From Acidocella sp. (lineage in GTDB: Bacteria > Pseudomonadota > Alphaproteobacteria > Acetobacterales > Acetobacteraceae): a DNA stretch of 32,419 nucleotides. Under the pieces are notes generated by a model. It was not told the DNA's origin and searched no databases. It saw only the letters and a program-made list of their open reading frames with translations. The stretch is taken from NCBI RefSeq assembly GCF_013044125.1, contig NZ_JABEVC010000154.1:1-32419 (forward strand). The letters are read 5' to 3'. Shown here piece by piece: positions 7,165 through 13,743 of this stretch. A program made the position numbers and the translations under genes. Positions within the stretch are counted from its first letter, which is position 1. Every line of letters starts with the position of its first letter.

Positions 7165-8445
7165 ATGCGCAAACTGCTCCTGGCCTCTGCGGCCTCGATG
7201 GGCGCTCTGCTCGCCGCCACCTCCGGCGCCATGGCCCAGCCGGCCAAGCCGGTCGCCCCCGGCACCGTCGCCGTGCACCTGAACGGCTATCTGCAGTTCG
7301 CCATCGGCGACGTTGGCGGCAACGGCATGACCGGCGGCAGCGGCGCCACCGCTTATAAGCTGAGCCCGGTCGGCACCATTGGCGATGTCCGCCTGTACCC
7401 CGGCATTGACGGCATGACCGACAACGGCATTGCCTACGGCGCCCAGGTTGAGCTGCGCACCACCACCTCCAACGCCACCGGCAAGGGCGTGAACAACGCC
7501 TCCACCAACACCACCGCCGGTGTGAACAGCATCTATGTCCGCCGCGCCTATGGCTATATCGGCACGACCGAGTTCGGCTATGTCCGCTTCGGCCAGACCG
7601 ACGGCGCCTTCACCCTGCTGCAGCGCGGCGTGATCGAGGCGTTCGGCGACGGCGCGCAGTGGACCGCTGAAGGCGCTCCCGTCAACCTGCTGCCGAGCGG
7701 CGCTCCCGGCCAGTTCATCTATGCCGACCAGGGCGCGCTCTACACCACTGACAAGCTGGTCTACATCTCACCGGCCCTGGCCGAGCCGATGCTGGACGGC
7801 AAGTTCAGCGCCGTGATCAGCTTTGAGCCGAACTCCAACGGCATCAAGGAAGGCTACGCCAACCTGGGCAGCATCTACGGCGCGCAGGCTTCCTCCATCG
7901 CCGGTGGCAGCGCCACCCGCCGCCGCAACACGTTTGACGGCATGGTCAACTACGGTGTGAACCTCGGCGGCTTCGCCACCCAGGTCTCCGGCGGCTACCT
8001 GGCCTCTTCGCCGCTCGGCAACATCGGCGCCGCACAGGCTTACAGCAGCATGGGCGTGTTCCAGGCCGGCGCGCAGACCACCTATGGCGGGCTGACCGTT
8101 GGCGCCAACCTCAAGAGCGGCTCGGTTGAAGACGGCTACGCCTTCAAGCCCCGCGGCGCCCGCAACGCGCTGGCCTACACCGTGGGCGCCGTCTACGCTG
8201 TCGGCCCCTACTCGGTCGGCGCGTCCTACTTCAACTCGCAAACCTCCGGCGGCTGGTCGGCCACCAACGGCGATGCCCGCACGCTGAGCGAATACGGCTT
8301 CGCCACCGGCGCGAACTACGCGGTCGCCAAGCCGGTCTCGCTGTTCGTGGAATACATGTACGGCCACAAGCACCAGCCGGCTGCGGCCACCAAGGGCAAC
8401 GGCCAGGCGCAGGTCGTCGCGGCGGGCGCCACCATCAAGTGGTAA
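7165..8445 (+). CDS. outer-membrane porin
   Basis: A 426-residue beta-barrel porin. Residues 1-24 form a classic signal peptide (MRKLLLASAA start, hydrophobic core, cleavage after AMA before QPAKP). The mature protein is rich in Gly, Ala, Tyr, Thr and Asn, with alternating polar/aromatic strands, for example VAVHLNGYLQFAIGD, SIYVRRAYGYIGTTEFGYVRFGQTDGAF, and a C-terminal strand ending in an aromatic residue (AQVVAAGATIKW), the signal read by the Bam assembly machine. RRAYGYIGTTEFGYVRFGQ matches the Gram-negative general porin pattern in which a short helix on loop 3 narrows the pore. An AGAAGGA ribosome site precedes the ATG. Codon use looks strongly biased, as expected for an abundant protein. 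A strong terminator follows. Substrate specificity is unknown. Confidence 0.93.
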   Translation: MRKLLLASAASMGALLAATSGAMAQPAKPVAPGTVAVHLNGYLQFAIGDVGGNGMTGGSGATAYKLSPVGTIGDVRLYPGIDGMTDNGIAYGAQVELRTTTSNATGKGVNNASTNTTAGVNSIYVRRAYGYIGTTEFGYVRFGQTDGAFTLLQRGVIEAFGDGAQWTAEGAPVNLLPSGAPGQFIYADQGALYTTDKLVYISPALAEPMLDGKFSAVISFEPNSNGIKEGYANLGSIYGAQASSIAGGSATRRRNTFDGMVNYGVNLGGFATQVSGGYLASSPLGNIGAAQAYSSMGVFQAGAQTTYGGLTVGANLKSGSVEDGYAFKPRGARNALAYTVGAVYAVGPYSVGASYFNSQTSGGWSATNGDARTLSEYGFATGANYAVAKPVSLFVEYMYGHKHQPAAATKGNGQAQVVAAGATIKW

Positions 8446-8450
8446 CAGCC

Positions 8451-8556
8451 TGGAGCGCGATCGTTTGAGGGTCGCTCAACTGAGCGGGCCGAAAGCGTGA
8501 ATCGCCCTCCGGAAAATAGCTGGAGCCTGATCGTGCTTAAACCAGTCAGGCTCTAG
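8451..8556. repeat. Two related imperfect palindromes (REP-like) after the porin gene
   Basis: Two segments share the pattern TGGAGCnnGATCGT. The second (8523-8553) is an inverted repeat with perfect 8-base arms, GAGCCTGA (8523-8530) and TCAGGCTC (8546-8553). The first (8453-8477) has arms GAGCGcGA and TCGCTC with one bulged base. They lie between the porin stop and its terminator and have no coding frame. They look like copies of a dispersed palindromic repeat, but one window cannot show copy number. Confidence 0.5.
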
Positions 8557-8578
8557 CCAATACGGCACGGCAAGCAGA

Positions 8579-8608
8579 GGGGTGGCGGGCAACCGCCACC
8601 CCTTTTTT
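8579..8608 (+). terminator. Rho-independent terminator of the porin gene
   Basis: A perfect 10-base-pair stem, GGGGTGGCGG (8579-8588) with CCGCCACCCC (8593-8602), closed by a GCAA tetraloop of the stable GNRA class and followed by six T (8603-8608). Confidence 0.93.
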
Positions 8609-8687
8609 GCCCCGCATGCCGCGCGCCCTTGGCGGATGCGCGCATGACGGCTAAACAGCATGCAGTTTTACGCCTTGGAGAGCTGAT

Positions 8688-9227
8688 TTGCGAATTCTAC
8701 GAAAATTTGCCGTCCCCGCCACCGTGGCCGTCAGCCTGCTCACGCTGGCCGGTTGCAGCGGCGTGAAAACCTCGGCGGCGGACATCAACAGCCCGCTCGT
8801 CCCCCAGGGCAGCAGCCCCGCCCAAGTGGCGGACAGTTCCTCCGGAACGCTCTTCACCTTCGGCCGGGGCTCCAGCGGCGGCGGCACCGCCCAGGCCACG
8901 CAAATCCAGGTCAACGCCTATCTCTGGCGCGCGACACTCAGCACGCTGGCATTCATGCCGCTGGTCTCGGCGGACCCGTTCGGCGGCGTTGTCATCACCG
9001 ATTGGTACACCCCCCCCGCCACGCCTGATGAGCGCTTCAAGGTGAACGCCTATATTCTCGGGCGCGAGCTCACCGCCAACGCCATCCAGGTGAGCGTGTT
9101 CCACCAGACCGAGCAGAACGGCCAGTGGGTTGATACCCCGGCCGACCCGGCGACCGCCAGCGGGCTTGAAGACCGCATCCTGGCCAATGCCGCCAACCTG
9201 CAGGCGGCGGCCCAGCACACCAACTGA
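8688..9227 (+). CDS. DUF3576-family outer-membrane lipoprotein
   Basis: A 179-residue predicted lipoprotein. The signal sequence ends in a lipobox LAGC with lipidated Cys23; Ser follows, so sorting to the outer membrane is expected. The conserved part, NAYLWRATLSTLAFMPLVSADPFGGVVITDWY then ERFKVNAYILGRELTANAIQVSVFHQ and a C-terminal LEDRILANAANLQ helix, fits my recollection of the alphaproteobacterial DUF3576 family, whose function is unknown. The start is TTG at 8688, with GGAG at 8677-8680; there is no better upstream ATG. Promoter and function cannot be read from the sequence. A terminator follows at 9245. The gene lies alone between two terminators, so it is probably monocistronic. Confidence 0.88.
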   Translation: MRILRKFAVPATVAVSLLTLAGCSGVKTSAADINSPLVPQGSSPAQVADSSSGTLFTFGRGSSGGGTAQATQIQVNAYLWRATLSTLAFMPLVSADPFGGVVITDWYTPPATPDERFKVNAYILGRELTANAIQVSVFHQTEQNGQWVDTPADPATASGLEDRILANAANLQAAAQHTN

Positions 9228-9244
9228 CACCGCGCCAAAAATAA

Positions 9245-9279
9245 GGCCAGGCGGGCTTTGCCCCCTGGCCGTTTTTTTT
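9245..9279. terminator. Bidirectional terminator between the lipoprotein gene and the convergent acidic-protein gene
   Basis: GGCCAGG-c-GGGC (9245-9256) pairs with GCCC-CCTGGCC (9260-9270) across a TTT loop. Eight T follow on the plus strand (9272-9279). On the other strand the stem is followed by TTATTTTTGG, so it can also end the minus-strand transcript from 9760. Confidence 0.85.
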
Positions 9280-9295
9280 AAGAGCGCTTCCCGCT

Positions 9296-9760
9296 CTACC
9301 CCACGGTGACGACAATCACATGCCCCGCGTCGGCTTCGGCCAGCGCGGTGTGCAACGCGGCGATGCCCGCCAGCATCATCTCGCCCGCGTCCTCGTCCTC
9401 TTCCTCGGTGAAGTCATGATAGGCGTCGCCCAACTCTTCCTCATCGAAATTATCCGGGTTCAGCGCCTCCAGATATTTATCCTGGTCCTCGGCGGTCATG
9501 ATGAACACCAGCGTCTCCGTGGCTTCGGCGATATCGGCCACCACCTCGTTCTCGCTGGCTTCCAGCTCGATGTCATAATCATCGGAGAGAATGGGCAGCA
9601 GCACCGGGAATACCGCGCCATCGTAATCGAAATCCGCCACCGTGGTGCCGTTGGCGGCGAGAAACGCCTGCAGCGCGTGCGGGTCATCATCCTGCGCGGC
9701 CGCCACCAGCTCGCCCAGATCCGCGCGCGGCAAACGAGTGAAAACAGCAGTGGCCGCCAT
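9296..9760 (-). CDS. highly acidic protein of unknown function
   Basis: A 154-residue soluble protein that I do not recognise. It has 38 Asp/Glu but only 3 Lys/Arg, so its isoelectric point should be very low. The N-terminal part (LPRADLGELVAAAQDDDPHALQAFLAAN) looks helical; VFPVLLPILSDDYDIELEASENEV and VFIMTAED look like strands; an acidic run (about DEEELGDAYHDFTEEEDEDAGE, residues 107-128) precedes a final helix and strand (IAALHTALAEADAGHVIVVTVG). There is no signal peptide, membrane segment or cysteine. A GGGAG ribosome site precedes the ATG. It follows metZ on the same strand after a 59-base gap and could share its transcript. The reading frame looks real by codon bias and a good ribosome site. 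Confidence 0.72.
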   Translation of the reverse strand: MAATAVFTRLPRADLGELVAAAQDDDPHALQAFLAANGTTVADFDYDGAVFPVLLPILSDDYDIELEASENEVVADIAEATETLVFIMTAEDQDKYLEALNPDNFDEEELGDAYHDFTEEEDEDAGEMMLAGIAALHTALAEADAGHVIVVTVG

Positions 9761-9819
9761 GTTTATCTCCCAATAATAATGGCGGTGAGCTTACCAGCCC
9801 GCCTGCCCGGTAGACAAGC

Positions 9820-11007
9820 TCATCCCACGCGGGCCAGCGCCTGGGTCAGATCATCAATGAGGTCGGCCGGATCTTCCAGTCCCACCGAGAGGCGGATGGT
9901 GCCATCGCTGATGCCCAGGCGCGCGCGCTCCTGCGGGCCGATGCGCATGTGGGTGGTGGTGGCCGGATGGGTCGCGAGGGATTTCGTGTCGCCCAGGTTG
10001 TTGGAAATGGTGATGATTTTAAATGCGTTCATCAACGCGAAGGCCGCCGCCTTACCGCCCTTCAGCTCGAAGGTGACCATGGTGCCGCCGCCGCTCAGCT
10101 GGCTCATGGCGAGTTCGCGTTGCGGGTGCGAGGCCAGCGTGGGGTAGAGCGCGCGCGAGACCTTGGGGCTCTGCTCCAGAAACACCGCAATGGCCTCCGC
10201 CGAGGCTGACTGCGCCTTCACCCGCAGGGCCATGGTCTCCAGCCCCTTGAGGATGACCCATGCATTGAAGGGCGAGAGCGCCGGGCCGGTGTTGCGGAAA
10301 AACGGCTGGAAAACCTCCTCCATCCATTGCTTCGCCCCCAGCACGGCGCCGCCGAGCACGCGGCCCTGGCCGTCCATATGCTTGGTGGCGGAATACACCA
10401 CCACATCGGCGCCAAATTCCAGCGGGCGTTGCAGCAGCGGGGTGGCGAACACGTTATCCACCACCACGAGGGCGCCGGCGGCATGCGCCAGATCGCACAC
10501 CGCGCGCAGATCCACCATGTCGAGCATCGGGTTGGAGGGCGTCTCCAGCAGCACCATGGCCGCCGGTTCGGCCAGCGCCTTGGCCCAGGCAGCGAGGTCC
10601 GCACCGTCCACAAACTCGGTCGCGATGCCGTATTGCGGCAGCAGGGTGCTCACGATCCAGTGGCAGGAGCCAAACAGCGCGCGGGCCGCCACCACGCGGT
10701 CCCCCGTCTTCAGCCCGGCCAGCATGGCCGAGGAAACCGCGGCCATGCCCGTCGCCGTGCAGCGGCAGACCTCCGCCCCCTCGATGGCCGCGAGCTTCTG
10801 CTCCAGCATGCTCACCGTCGGGTTGGCGAAACGCGAATACTGGTAGTGCTGGATCTGGTTGGCGAACACCGCCTCGGCCATGTCCGCGCTCTCATAGGCG
10901 AAACCCGAGGTCAGGAAGAGCGCCTCGGCGTTTTCGTCCAAATTCGTGCGGATACGCCCGGCGTGGATCAGCTTCGTCGCCAGCCGCTGGTTATCGGTAT
11001 CGCTCAT
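9820..11007 (-). CDS. metZ: O-succinylhomoserine sulfhydrylase MetZ
   Basis: PLP enzyme of the Cys/Met metabolism family that makes homocysteine from O-succinylhomoserine and sulfide. Landmarks in the 395-residue form: YQYSRFANPTVSMLEQKLAAIEG (active-site Tyr/Arg of the neighbouring subunit), VVVDNVFATP (cofactor Asp184), and VVYSATKHMDGQGRVLGG with PLP-binding Lys209. The HMDGQGR context and overall pattern fit MetZ better than cystathionine gamma-synthase or MetY. I use the ATG at 11007 (MSDTDNQRLATKLIHAGR), with GAGGGG about seven bases upstream; an in-frame GTG at 11046 would add 13 residues without a ribosome site. A SAM-II riboswitch upstream means repression when S-adenosylmethionine is abundant, consistent with methionine synthesis. 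Confidence 0.95.
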   Translation of the reverse strand: MSDTDNQRLATKLIHAGRIRTNLDENAEALFLTSGFAYESADMAEAVFANQIQHYQYSRFANPTVSMLEQKLAAIEGAEVCRCTATGMAAVSSAMLAGLKTGDRVVAARALFGSCHWIVSTLLPQYGIATEFVDGADLAAWAKALAEPAAMVLLETPSNPMLDMVDLRAVCDLAHAAGALVVVDNVFATPLLQRPLEFGADVVVYSATKHMDGQGRVLGGAVLGAKQWMEEVFQPFFRNTGPALSPFNAWVILKGLETMALRVKAQSASAEAIAVFLEQSPKVSRALYPTLASHPQRELAMSQLSGGGTMVTFELKGGKAAAFALMNAFKIITISNNLGDTKSLATHPATTTHMRIGPQERARLGISDGTIRLSVGLEDPADLIDDLTQALARVG

Positions 11008-11023
11008 CTCAAATCCCCTCGCT

Positions 11024-11086
11024 TCACAAACATGTCTGGCCGTCACATGTCCAGCCGCGGGGGGAAGTGGCGCATAGCAGCGCCAC
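11024..11086 (-). other. Possible 20-codon leader peptide between the SAM-II element and metZ
   Basis: A GTG at 11086 opens MALLCATSPRGWTCDGQTCL and a stop at 11024, just before the metZ ribosome site. Three of 20 codons are Cys. The GAGG that SAM-II would mask lies only two bases before this GTG, which is short for good initiation. A second, overlapping frame of ten codons starts at ATG 11075 and stops at 11043. Either could be chance. Confidence 0.2.
11067..11086 (-). promoter_or_regulatory. Hairpin between the SAM-II aptamer and metZ
   Basis: A perfect 7-base-pair stem, GTGGCGC with GCGCCAC, and a 6-base loop directly follow the GCTAAAGAGG end of the riboswitch. No T-run follows (TTCCCCCC), so it is not a normal terminator. 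It may be part of the expression platform or isolate the aptamer from the downstream leader. Confidence 0.5.
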
Positions 11087-11165
11087 AGCCTCTTTAGCGC
11101 GTTTATTTAATGGCATCCGGGGGATGCCGCCTCGCCGCAATCCGGCCGGACAAATCACGAGGCAG
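11086..11165 (-). ncRNA. SAM-II riboswitch (metA motif) controlling metZ
   Basis: On the minus strand, P1 is GCCTCG (11163-11158) paired with CGAGGC (11134-11129). The loop reads TGATTTG...ATTGCGG, the SAM-II core. After P1 comes an extra hairpin (GGCATCC...GGATGCC), then ATTAAATAAACGCGCTAAAGAGG, matching the conserved TAAA...GCTAAA and the Shine-Dalgarno-like tail that takes part in the pseudoknot. SAM-II binds S-adenosylmethionine and hides the ribosome site; it is known mainly from alphaproteobacterial methionine genes. The unusual points are the extra hairpin and a gap of about 80 bases to the metZ ATG. Confidence 0.92.
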
Positions 11166-11170
11166 CCTCC

Positions 11171-11199
11171 CGCCTAGACCTGCCCGGCGGGCCGGTCAA
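11171..11199 (-). promoter_or_regulatory. Probable metZ promoter
   Basis: TTGACC (11199-11194 on the minus strand) and TAGGCG (11176-11171) are separated by 17 bases. The -35 matches five of six bases, while the -10 is weak. The start point would fall near 11164, exactly at the 5' edge of the riboswitch P1 stem, which supports the placement. Confidence 0.5.
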
Positions 11200-11211
11200 C
11201 CAGTGTCCCGC

Positions 11212-11240
11212 TTGCGCAGTCCGGCGGGGCAGATTATGTG
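11212..11240 (+). promoter_or_regulatory. Probable tRNA-Gly promoter
   Basis: TTGCGC (11212-11217) and TATGTG (11235-11240) with a 17-base spacer put the start about five bases before the tRNA 5' end. It lies back to back with the metZ promoter. Confidence 0.45.
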
Positions 11241-11251
11241 TGCGCTCATGA

Positions 11252-11325
11252 GCGGGTATGATGTAATGGTAGCCTGTTAGCTTCCCAAGCTTGATGCGCG
11301 GGTTCGATTCCCGCTACCCGCTCCA
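11252..11325 (+). tRNA. tRNA-Gly, anticodon CCC
   Basis: A 74-base tRNA with encoded CCA. The acceptor stem GCGGGTA/TACCCGC is perfect, the T arm is GCGGG-TTCGATT-CCCGC, and the D loop carries AATGGTA. The anticodon loop TTCCCAA puts CCC at 11284-11286, reading GGG glycine codons. One D-stem pair (T-C) and one anticodon-stem pair (T-T) are mismatched in my fold, but all invariant bases are present, so I take it as functional. Confidence 0.95.
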
Positions 11326-11355
11326 GTTTCCCTGAACACCTGCCGCGCTTGCCGC

Positions 11356-11390
11356 AAAAAAAAGACCCGCGGCCTATGGGCCTGCGGGTC
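11356..11390 (-). terminator. Rho-independent terminator on the minus strand
   Basis: GACCCGC(a)GGCC pairs with GGCC-GCGGGTC around a short CATA-type loop (plus-strand coordinates 11364-11390). On the minus strand the stem is followed by TTTTTTTT (11363-11356). It also lies just after the plus-strand tRNA, but the plus strand has no T-run after the stem. Confidence 0.88.
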
Positions 11391-11483
11391 AAGTCAACAG
11401 GGAGGCTTCACGTCTGGGAGACGTTGGGACCAAGGTCCCAATCCAACCCTCGCGGGCTGAACGTGTCCGGCTCGCACCGAACA
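11356..11483 (-). ncRNA. Candidate small RNA with three hairpins and anti-Shine-Dalgarno segments
   Basis: On the minus strand a probable -10 (TATATA, 11495-11490; weak -35 TTAAAT at 11518-11513) is followed by about 128 bases with no good reading frame. They form hairpin 1 (TTGGGACC-TT-GGTCCCAA, 11441-11424), hairpin 2 (ACGTCT-CCC-AGACGT, 11424-11410), a linker with CCTCCC, and a strong intrinsic terminator (stem 11390-11364, then eight T at 11363-11356). No protein gene needs a terminator exactly here. The CTCCC in hairpin 2 and CCTCCC in the linker could pair with Shine-Dalgarno sequences of target mRNAs, as known for several alphaproteobacterial small RNAs. It could alternatively be the 3' region of the LysR transcript. 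Confidence 0.5.
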
Positions 11484-11620
11484 ATGTTGTATATAGGCCA
11501 CAATCGAAAAATATTTAAGTGTTAAATTCGTAATGTCGGCCTTTTCGCAACCGCTGGCCGCGCGCCTGCCACGCGCTTCATGCATAATAGCGCGCCACTT
11601 TGCCTAAAAACCAGCCTTAT

Positions 11621-11668
11621 CCGCCGGTTCCAGGGTACGATGGCTGAGATGCCATCGCACTCTGGCGG
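11621..11668. repeat. Extended imperfect hairpin downstream of the LysR gene
   Basis: The inner stem CGATGGC (11638-11644)/GCCATCG (11651-11657) with loop TGAGAT is flanked by CCAG/CTGG and CCGCC/GGCGG arms, giving a 48-base hairpin. There is no T-run on either side. Its position 16 bases past the LysR stop suggests a 3' processing or protective structure, or a U-less terminator. Confidence 0.4.
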
Positions 11669-11684
11669 TTCCCGGACGGCCCGT

Positions 11685-12596
11685 TCAGGGCTTGTGCGCG
11701 CCGCGCTCGGAGATGCTGTTAATCAGAAAATCACGGAAAACCGAGACCCGCTTGCTGTTGCGCAGCTCTTCGGGATACACAAAATACATCTCATTGGCCG
11801 GCTTCTTCAGCTCCGGCAGCACGTTCACCAGCCCGGTTGGGTCCTGCACCAGATAATCCGGCACCGCGCCGATGCCCATGCCGTTGCGGATGCAAACCAG
11901 CATCGCCTGCAGGGAGTTCACCTCCAGCACGCCCCGGCGCGGCGTGCCGTCCTTGCGGCCCACCTCGGCCAGCCAGTTCACATCAGGCACCGGCGGCTTG
12001 CGGTCCCCAAAGAGGATCAGCTTGTGATGGTCGAGATCCTCCACGATCTGGGGCGTGCCGTTGGCCTTCAGATATTCCGCCGAGGCCCATATCTGGCTGC
12101 GGATTTCGCCCAGATGGCGCTGCACCAGGTCGGGCTGGCGCGGCGGATGCATGCGGATGGCCACATCGGCCTCGCGCATCGCCAGGTCCAGATCGGTGTC
12201 ATCGAGCAGCAGCGTCACGGTCACATCCGGGTGCGCGGCCAGAAAGGTCTTCAGCCGCGGCGCCAGCCAGGTCACGCCAAAGCTGTGCGTGGTGGTCACC
12301 TTCAGCCGCCCGGCCGGTTTTTCCTTGCTTTCGGCCAGCAGCGCCTCGGTCATCGCCAGCTTGGCGAACACCTCGCGCACGGTGCGGTTCAGCGCCTCGC
12401 CCTGCTCGGTGAGGATCAGCCCGCGCGCATGGCGATGGAACAGCGGCACCGAGAGCGCCTCCTCCAGCGCCGAAATCTGGCGCGATACCGCCGACTGGCT
12501 AAGGTTAAGCGTATCACCCGCATGGGTGAAGCTGCCCGCCTCCGCCACCGCGTGGAATACGCGCAGCTTGTCCCAATCCATTTTTTGCCCCGTCAT
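11685..12596 (-). CDS. LysR-family transcriptional regulator
   Basis: A 303-residue LysR regulator. The N-terminal winged helix-turn-helix reads MDWDKLRVFHAVAEAGSFTHAGDTLNLSQSAVSRQISALEEALSVPLFHR (from residue 6), with the recognition helix SQSAVSRQI. A linker helix and a periplasmic-binding-like effector domain follow (GRLKVTTTHSFGVTWLAPRL, DVAIRM, NSLQAMLVCIRNGMGIGAVPDYL). Such proteins act as DNA-binding tetramers answering a small molecule; this one's ligand is unknown. The trxB stop (TAA) abuts its ATG, so it is transcribed with thioredoxin reductase, and a role in redox or stress control is possible but not shown. An alternative start at ATG 12581 (MDWDKL) also has a G-rich site in front. 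A large hairpin lies after its stop. Confidence 0.93.
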   Translation of the reverse strand: MTGQKMDWDKLRVFHAVAEAGSFTHAGDTLNLSQSAVSRQISALEEALSVPLFHRHARGLILTEQGEALNRTVREVFAKLAMTEALLAESKEKPAGRLKVTTTHSFGVTWLAPRLKTFLAAHPDVTVTLLLDDTDLDLAMREADVAIRMHPPRQPDLVQRHLGEIRSQIWASAEYLKANGTPQIVEDLDHHKLILFGDRKPPVPDVNWLAEVGRKDGTPRRGVLEVNSLQAMLVCIRNGMGIGAVPDYLVQDPTGLVNVLPELKKPANEMYFVYPEELRNSKRVSVFRDFLINSISERGAHKP

Positions 12597-13562
12597 TTAT
12601 GCTGCCTCACTTGCCTGCTGGGGTAACTGCGCCAGATATTTCTCCGCCTCCAGCGCTGCCATGCAGCCGGTCCCGGCGGCTGTCACCGCCTGGCGGAAAA
12701 TTTTATCCTGCACGTCGCCCGCCGCGAAAACGCCGGGCACCGAGGTCTCGGTGCTGCCGGGTTTCGTTATGATGAAACCCTCCGCGTCAGTGTTCACCTG
12801 CCCGCCGAAAACGCCGGTGGCGGGGGAGTGGCCGATGGCGATGAACACGCCATCCACGCTGATCTCCTGCGCGGCCCCGGTCTTCACATTACGCAGCCGC
12901 GCCCCGGTAACAACCGCCGGGCTGCCGCCGCCCAGAATCTCATCCACCGCATGGTCCCAGATCACGGTAATCTTCGGGTTGGCGAACAGCCGGTCCTGCA
13001 AAATTTTCTCGGCACGGAAACTGTCGCGCCGGTGCACCAGGGTCACGTGGCTGGCGTGGTGGGTGAGGTAGAGCGCCTCCTCAACCGCCGTGTTGCCGCC
13101 GCCGACCACGGCGACCTTTTTGCCCCGGTAGAAAAACCCGTCACAGGTGGCGCAGGCGGAAACCCCGGCGCCCTGGTAGATCTTCTCCGAATCCAGCCCC
13201 AGCCAGCGCGCCTGCGCCCCGGTCGCGATCACCACGGCATCCGCCACGAATTCCACCCCGGCATCCGACCATGCGCGATAAGGCCGGGCGGAGAAATCCA
13301 CCTTGGTGATGATATCGTAGATCACCTCGGTGCCGACATGCACGGCCTGCTTTTCCATCTGCTCCATCAGCCAGGGGCCCTGAATGGTCTCGGCAAACCC
13401 GGGGTAATTCTCCACATCCGTGGTGATCGTGAGCTGCCCGCCCGGCTGCAACCCGGCCACCATCACCGGCGCCAGATTGGCGCGCGCCGCATAAATTGCC
13501 GCCGTGTAACCAGCCGGCCCGGCGCCGATGATCAGTATGCGGGTTTTCCTCACCTCAGCCAT
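12597..13562 (-). CDS. trxB: thioredoxin reductase TrxB
   Basis: NADPH-dependent flavoenzyme that reduces thioredoxin. The 321-residue protein has the FAD site GAGPAGYTAAIYAARA (residues 13-28) and the PGGQL and ENYPGF motifs. The redox-active disulfide is CATC at 137-140, the NADPH site is GGGNTAVEEALYL followed by HRRDSFRA, and the C-terminal FAD motif is GVFAAGDVQD. Length is typical of low-molecular-weight bacterial TrxB. The gene is divergent from an Lrp/AsnC gene, the same neighbour pair as trxB-lrp in E. coli, so this linkage is old. A likely promoter on the minus strand lies near 13603-13634. The downstream LysR gene begins immediately after its stop. Confidence 0.97.
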   Translation of the reverse strand: MAEVRKTRILIIGAGPAGYTAAIYAARANLAPVMVAGLQPGGQLTITTDVENYPGFAETIQGPWLMEQMEKQAVHVGTEVIYDIITKVDFSARPYRAWSDAGVEFVADAVVIATGAQARWLGLDSEKIYQGAGVSACATCDGFFYRGKKVAVVGGGNTAVEEALYLTHHASHVTLVHRRDSFRAEKILQDRLFANPKITVIWDHAVDEILGGGSPAVVTGARLRNVKTGAAQEISVDGVFIAIGHSPATGVFGGQVNTDAEGFIITKPGSTETSVPGVFAAGDVQDKIFRQAVTAAGTGCMAALEAEKYLAQLPQQASEAA

Positions 13563-13602
13563 TCTCGTTTATCATCCACTCAATTAATTAAGAATCAGGA
13601 AT

Positions 13603-13634
13603 GCAGCATATCTGTTGACATCGCGCCGATACAA
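13603..13634 (-). promoter_or_regulatory. Possible trxB promoter
   Basis: On the minus strand TTGTAT is followed, after a spacer of about 18 bases, by TATGCT, about 40 bases before the trxB ATG. The match is moderate. The same 181-base gap must also hold the lrp promoter, probably in the AT-rich block 13685-13710, where no clear hexamer pair stands out. Confidence 0.35.
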
Positions 13635-13743
13635 GCGCGCGTTTATGATACGGGGCGCGGAAGTTGGCAATTTCCACCCATGGTCAAATGAATTTGTGTA
13701 ATTATATTGCGCGGAACCATCTGCCAGTGTTTTAGGACCAGCC

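Noticed and set aside
11356-11483. 6S RNA
   Set aside because: The two ends do not pair into the long closing stem with a central bubble; instead there are separate hairpins and an intrinsic terminator.
11394-11585. A 63-codon minus-strand frame over the candidate small RNA
   Set aside because: No ribosome site, no family resemblance, and it reads through strong hairpins; the RNA interpretation fits better.
13614-13642. TTGACA followed by TATGAT as an lrp promoter
   Set aside because: The two hexamers are 23 bases apart, too far for a normal sigma-70-type promoter.
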